From Neopusillimonas aromaticivorans (GTDB lineage Bacteria; Pseudomonadota; Gammaproteobacteria; Burkholderiales; Burkholderiaceae_B), in NCBI RefSeq assembly GCF_030344915.1, contig NZ_CP128233.1, positions 2,852,001 to 2,916,000 on the forward strand: a stretch of DNA of 64,000 bases. Direction: 5' to 3'. Position 1 is the stretch's first letter, and the number at the start of each line of letters is the position of its first letter. Both the position numbers and the translations under genes were made by a program. This document shows positions 61,969 to 64,000 of the stretch, piece by piece. The notes under the pieces were generated by a model, which saw only the letters and a program-made list of their open reading frames with translations, did no database searches and was not told where the DNA came from.

Positions 61969-63355
61969 CTATTGAAAATCAATGTCGTGCATGCTGTTCA
62001 GGTGCAGTTCGGTACGGGAAGGCCGGGTTTGGGCCAGCAGTTTGCCCTGACGCACCACATACTGCGCCTGCACTTGTCTTCGCAGCACATCAAAGCCGCT
62101 GTCGGCAGGCAGGACCAGCAGGTTTGCAGGGTTGCCGGGCTCAATGCCATAACCGTTCAGACCCAGCGTGCGCGCGCTGTTGGTGGTAATCAGGTCAAGT
62201 CCGTTATCCAGTTGCTCAAAGCCCATCATTTGGGCTACATGCAGCCCCATGTGAAGGACCTGCAACAGGTTGCCGGTACCCAGCGGGTACCAGGGTCAAA
62301 TACATCGTCATGGCCAAAGCACACGTTCAGCCCGTTGGCCAGCAACTCTTTGACGCGGGTCAGGCCGCGCCGTTTCGGGTAGTCATCAAAGCGGCCCTGC
62401 AAGTGAATGTTGACCAGCGGGTTCGAGACGAAATTGATGTTTGACAGGGTCAGCAAGCGCATCAGTCGCGATGTATACGCGCCGTTGTAACTGTGCATGG
62501 CCGTGGTATGGCTGGCGGTAACACGCTCGCCCAGGTTTTCTCGCCAGGCCAGCATGGCCAGCGTTTCCAGAAAGCGTGATTGTTCGTCGTCGGTTTCATC
62601 GCAATGCACGTCGACGGGTCGGTCGTAGCGTATGGCCAGGGCAATGGCTTTGTGCAGCGACTCAACGCCCAGCTCACGGGTGAATTCGAAGTGCGGTATG
62701 GCGCCGACCACGTCGGCACCCATTTTCAGGGCTTCTTCCAGCAGCGCTTCACCATTGGGGTAAGACAAGATACCTTCTTGCGGAAACGCCACAATCTGAA
62801 GGTCCAGCCAGGGGCGATTTCACGGCGCACCTCAAGCATGGCTTTCAGGGCAGTCAGCGAGGGGTCGGATACATCGACATGTGTGCGTACATGCTGTATG
62901 CCCTGGGCCATTTGCCATTTCAGGGTTTTCCAGGCGCGCTGCTTGACGTCCTCTACCGACAGCAGCGCCTTGCGCTCGGCCCAGCAGGCGATCCCTTCAA
63001 ACAGCGTGCCTGAAAGGTTCCAGCGCGGTTGCCCGGCCGTCTGGGTGGCGTCCAGGTGGATATGCGGCTCAACATAGGGCGGTATGACCAGGCCGCCAGC
63101 GGCATCGATGTGGTCCGCAGCGGGCTGATGCGGGGTGGGCCGGGGTGGTGCAGGCACAGCGTTACGAGTTGAATCCGGGGCAGGCTGGTGTGGTACAGGC
63201 ACAGCGTTACGGGTTGAGTCCGGGGCAGGCTGGTGTGGTGCCGGCGATGGTGTGCCCGTTTGTGCATCGATTAAAGCAATTTTTCCGTCGATAATGGTAA
63301 TGCACCACAGGCCTTCGCGGCCACGCAATTTTGCATTGGATATTTTCGTGATCAT
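61969..63355 (-). CDS. Cytosine deaminase-type amidohydrolase (two frameshifts)
   Basis: Metal-dependent hydrolase of the CodA family. HIDAAGGLVIPPYVEPHIHL then DATQTAGQPRWNLSGTLFEG gives the HxH metal site. After a repair at 62811-62814: GILSYPNGEALLEEALKMGA, VDVHCDETDDEQSRF, TASHTTAMHSYNGAY and CFGHDDVFDPW, all deaminase motifs. A second repair at 62293-62295 joins the C-terminal LNGYGIEPGNPANLLVLPAD. It contains an unusual Pro-rich insert of 15-residue repeats (63151-63240). Repaired length ~463 residues. Substrate could be cytosine or a related cyclic amidine. Confidence 0.85.
63151..63240 (-). repeat. Two 45-bp repeats in amidohydrolase gene
   Basis: Units 63151-63195 and 63196-63240 are nearly identical and encode PHQPAPDSTRNAVP-type 15-residue repeats. 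A further partial unit follows as PPRPTPHQP. It inserts a flexible linker between the N-terminal strands and the metal-binding barrel. Confidence 0.85.
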
Positions 63356-63379
63356 GATCGGTCATCCACCAGAGCTTTA

Positions 63380-63566
63380 AAAATTGGGCTGGGTCCTGTT
63401 ATTGACGTTGGCCATGCGAAGCGACCGGAGCCGATCGCTGTAGGGTCTGTCGCCGATGATTCTTGCGAGTAAGTCATCATCATAAGGGGCTGCGACGTTT
63501 GCGGATGCCAACGCGTTTCACGGGGCCCCGGCTCTCTTAACGGATATCAAGGTCTAACCAGATTCT
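63380..63566. other. Intergenic region before nucleotidyltransferase
   Basis: Divergent promoters for the amidohydrolase and the nucleotidyltransferase must lie here. No ORF or clear operator was found; a GC-rich stretch and TAACGG-type segments are all that can be pointed to. Confidence 0.35.
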
Positions 63567-64000
63567 ATGCGTATTGAAACAGATTCATCCCAGGCCCTTC
63601 GGGCGCCGGTGACATTGTGTGTGCTCGCGGGAGGCATGAGCCGGCGTATGGGGCCAGTCAACAAACTGCTGCTGGACTATCAGGGGCAGCCTCTGGTACG
63701 CCATGTGGTGCGACAGGCGCTGGAGGCCAATTGCGGGCCTGTTTATGTGGTGACAGGGCATCAGTCGGAACAGGTCGGGGCGGCGCTTCAAGGATTGCCG
63801 GTTCAGGTGGTGCCCAACCCCGACTACGCGGAAGGGCAGGCGGCATCTGTCCGGGTGGCCGCATCGATTGACCCGCAGGCCGCCCTGATGGTGCTTCTGG
63901 GTGACATGCCCGATGTATCACCTGCCATTGTGCTTGACCTGGTGCAGGCGTGGCGTCAGCTCGACGATGTTCAGGCTCGCCGCATGGCCGTTGTGCGTCC
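63567..64000 (+). CDS. MocA-like molybdenum-cofactor nucleotidyltransferase (partial)
   Basis: Runs off the right edge without a stop; 144 residues visible. TLCVLAGGMSRRMGPVNKLL is the nucleotide-binding LxxGxSxRMG...K motif, followed by PVYVVTGHQSEQV, VPNPDYAEGQAASVRVAASI and ALMVLLGDMPDVSP (metal-binding GDMP). This matches MocA/CTP:molybdopterin cytidylyltransferase relatives; a MobA-type function is less likely. Start ATG at 63567. Confidence 0.82.
   Translation, partial: MRIETDSSQALRAPVTLCVLAGGMSRRMGPVNKLLLDYQGQPLVRHVVRQALEANCGPVYVVTGHQSEQVGAALQGLPVQVVPNPDYAEGQAASVRVAASIDPQAALMVLLGDMPDVSPAIVLDLVQAWRQLDDVQARRMAVVR

Overview
The window looks like a betaproteobacterial chromosome of the Burkholderiales/Alcaligenaceae type. 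This rests on the betaproteobacterial style of the ParC, DadA and YaeQ products, the fairly high GC content, and the phage gene repertoire; no rRNA or other definitive marker is present. Core genes flank two accessory blocks. About thirty reading frames are interrupted by one-base indels, almost all at short homopolymers and almost all losses. They hit essential-looking host genes and prophage genes alike, so I treat most of them as probable sequence errors and give full gene spans with the shift points.

Left chromosomal part (1-4100): the 3' end of parC, a ferredoxin-domain flavin reductase overlapping a DadA-type D-amino acid dehydrogenase, a UgpB-like periplasmic sugar-phosphate binding protein, and a tRNA-Met.

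Prophage (about 4053-43633): a lambdoid/HK97-type siphophage integrated in the tRNA-Met 3' half, with 48-bp direct repeats at attL and attR. The leftward early operon (14300 to 4043) encodes membrane and small proteins, a Cas4-like Fe-S nuclease, a RecT-like annealing protein, an Rmf-domain protein, an SMC-like ATPase, many small hypotheticals, an excisionase and the integrase. The immunity region (14.3-17.4 kb) has a repressor and a Cro-like protein, at least four copies of a 22-bp operator on both sides, and lysogenic cargo: a Panacea-domain protein overlapping a membrane protein, and a conserved unknown gene in the position lambda uses for rex. The rightward region carries CII, a methyltransferase, a DUF1376 replication protein, RusA, a Q-like regulator, HNH, terminase, portal, protease, capsid, two glycosyltransferase-like genes, connectors, a tail tube, G/T chaperones with a G_GGA_AAC slippery site, a tape measure protein, a seven-repeat beta-propeller tail protein, and a lysis cassette (two membrane proteins, GH19 endolysin, nested spanins).

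Defence island (about 43.9-57.9 kb): directly right of attR is a RelE/HTH toxin-antitoxin pair, then a truncated ankyrin gene cut at the start of a type I restriction-modification operon. The operon order is hsdM, a YhcG/DUF1016 nuclease, hsdS, an AlbA_2/Schlafen ATPase, hsdR, and a winged-helix Mrr_N-like gene. A truncated foreign ORF, hipBA and an orphan fragment of a second hsdR follow. A 30-bp duplication brackets the YhcG gene. The locus looks like a restriction-modification exchange hotspot.

Right chromosomal part (57.9-64 kb): a chemotaxis-receptor fragment, a PmtA-like methyltransferase, an EamA transporter, a 5'-truncated fasciclin gene, a cold-shock protein, YaeQ, EcsC, a cytosine deaminase-type amidohydrolase and the start of a MocA-like nucleotidyltransferase. 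No rRNA, insertion sequence or CRISPR array was seen.
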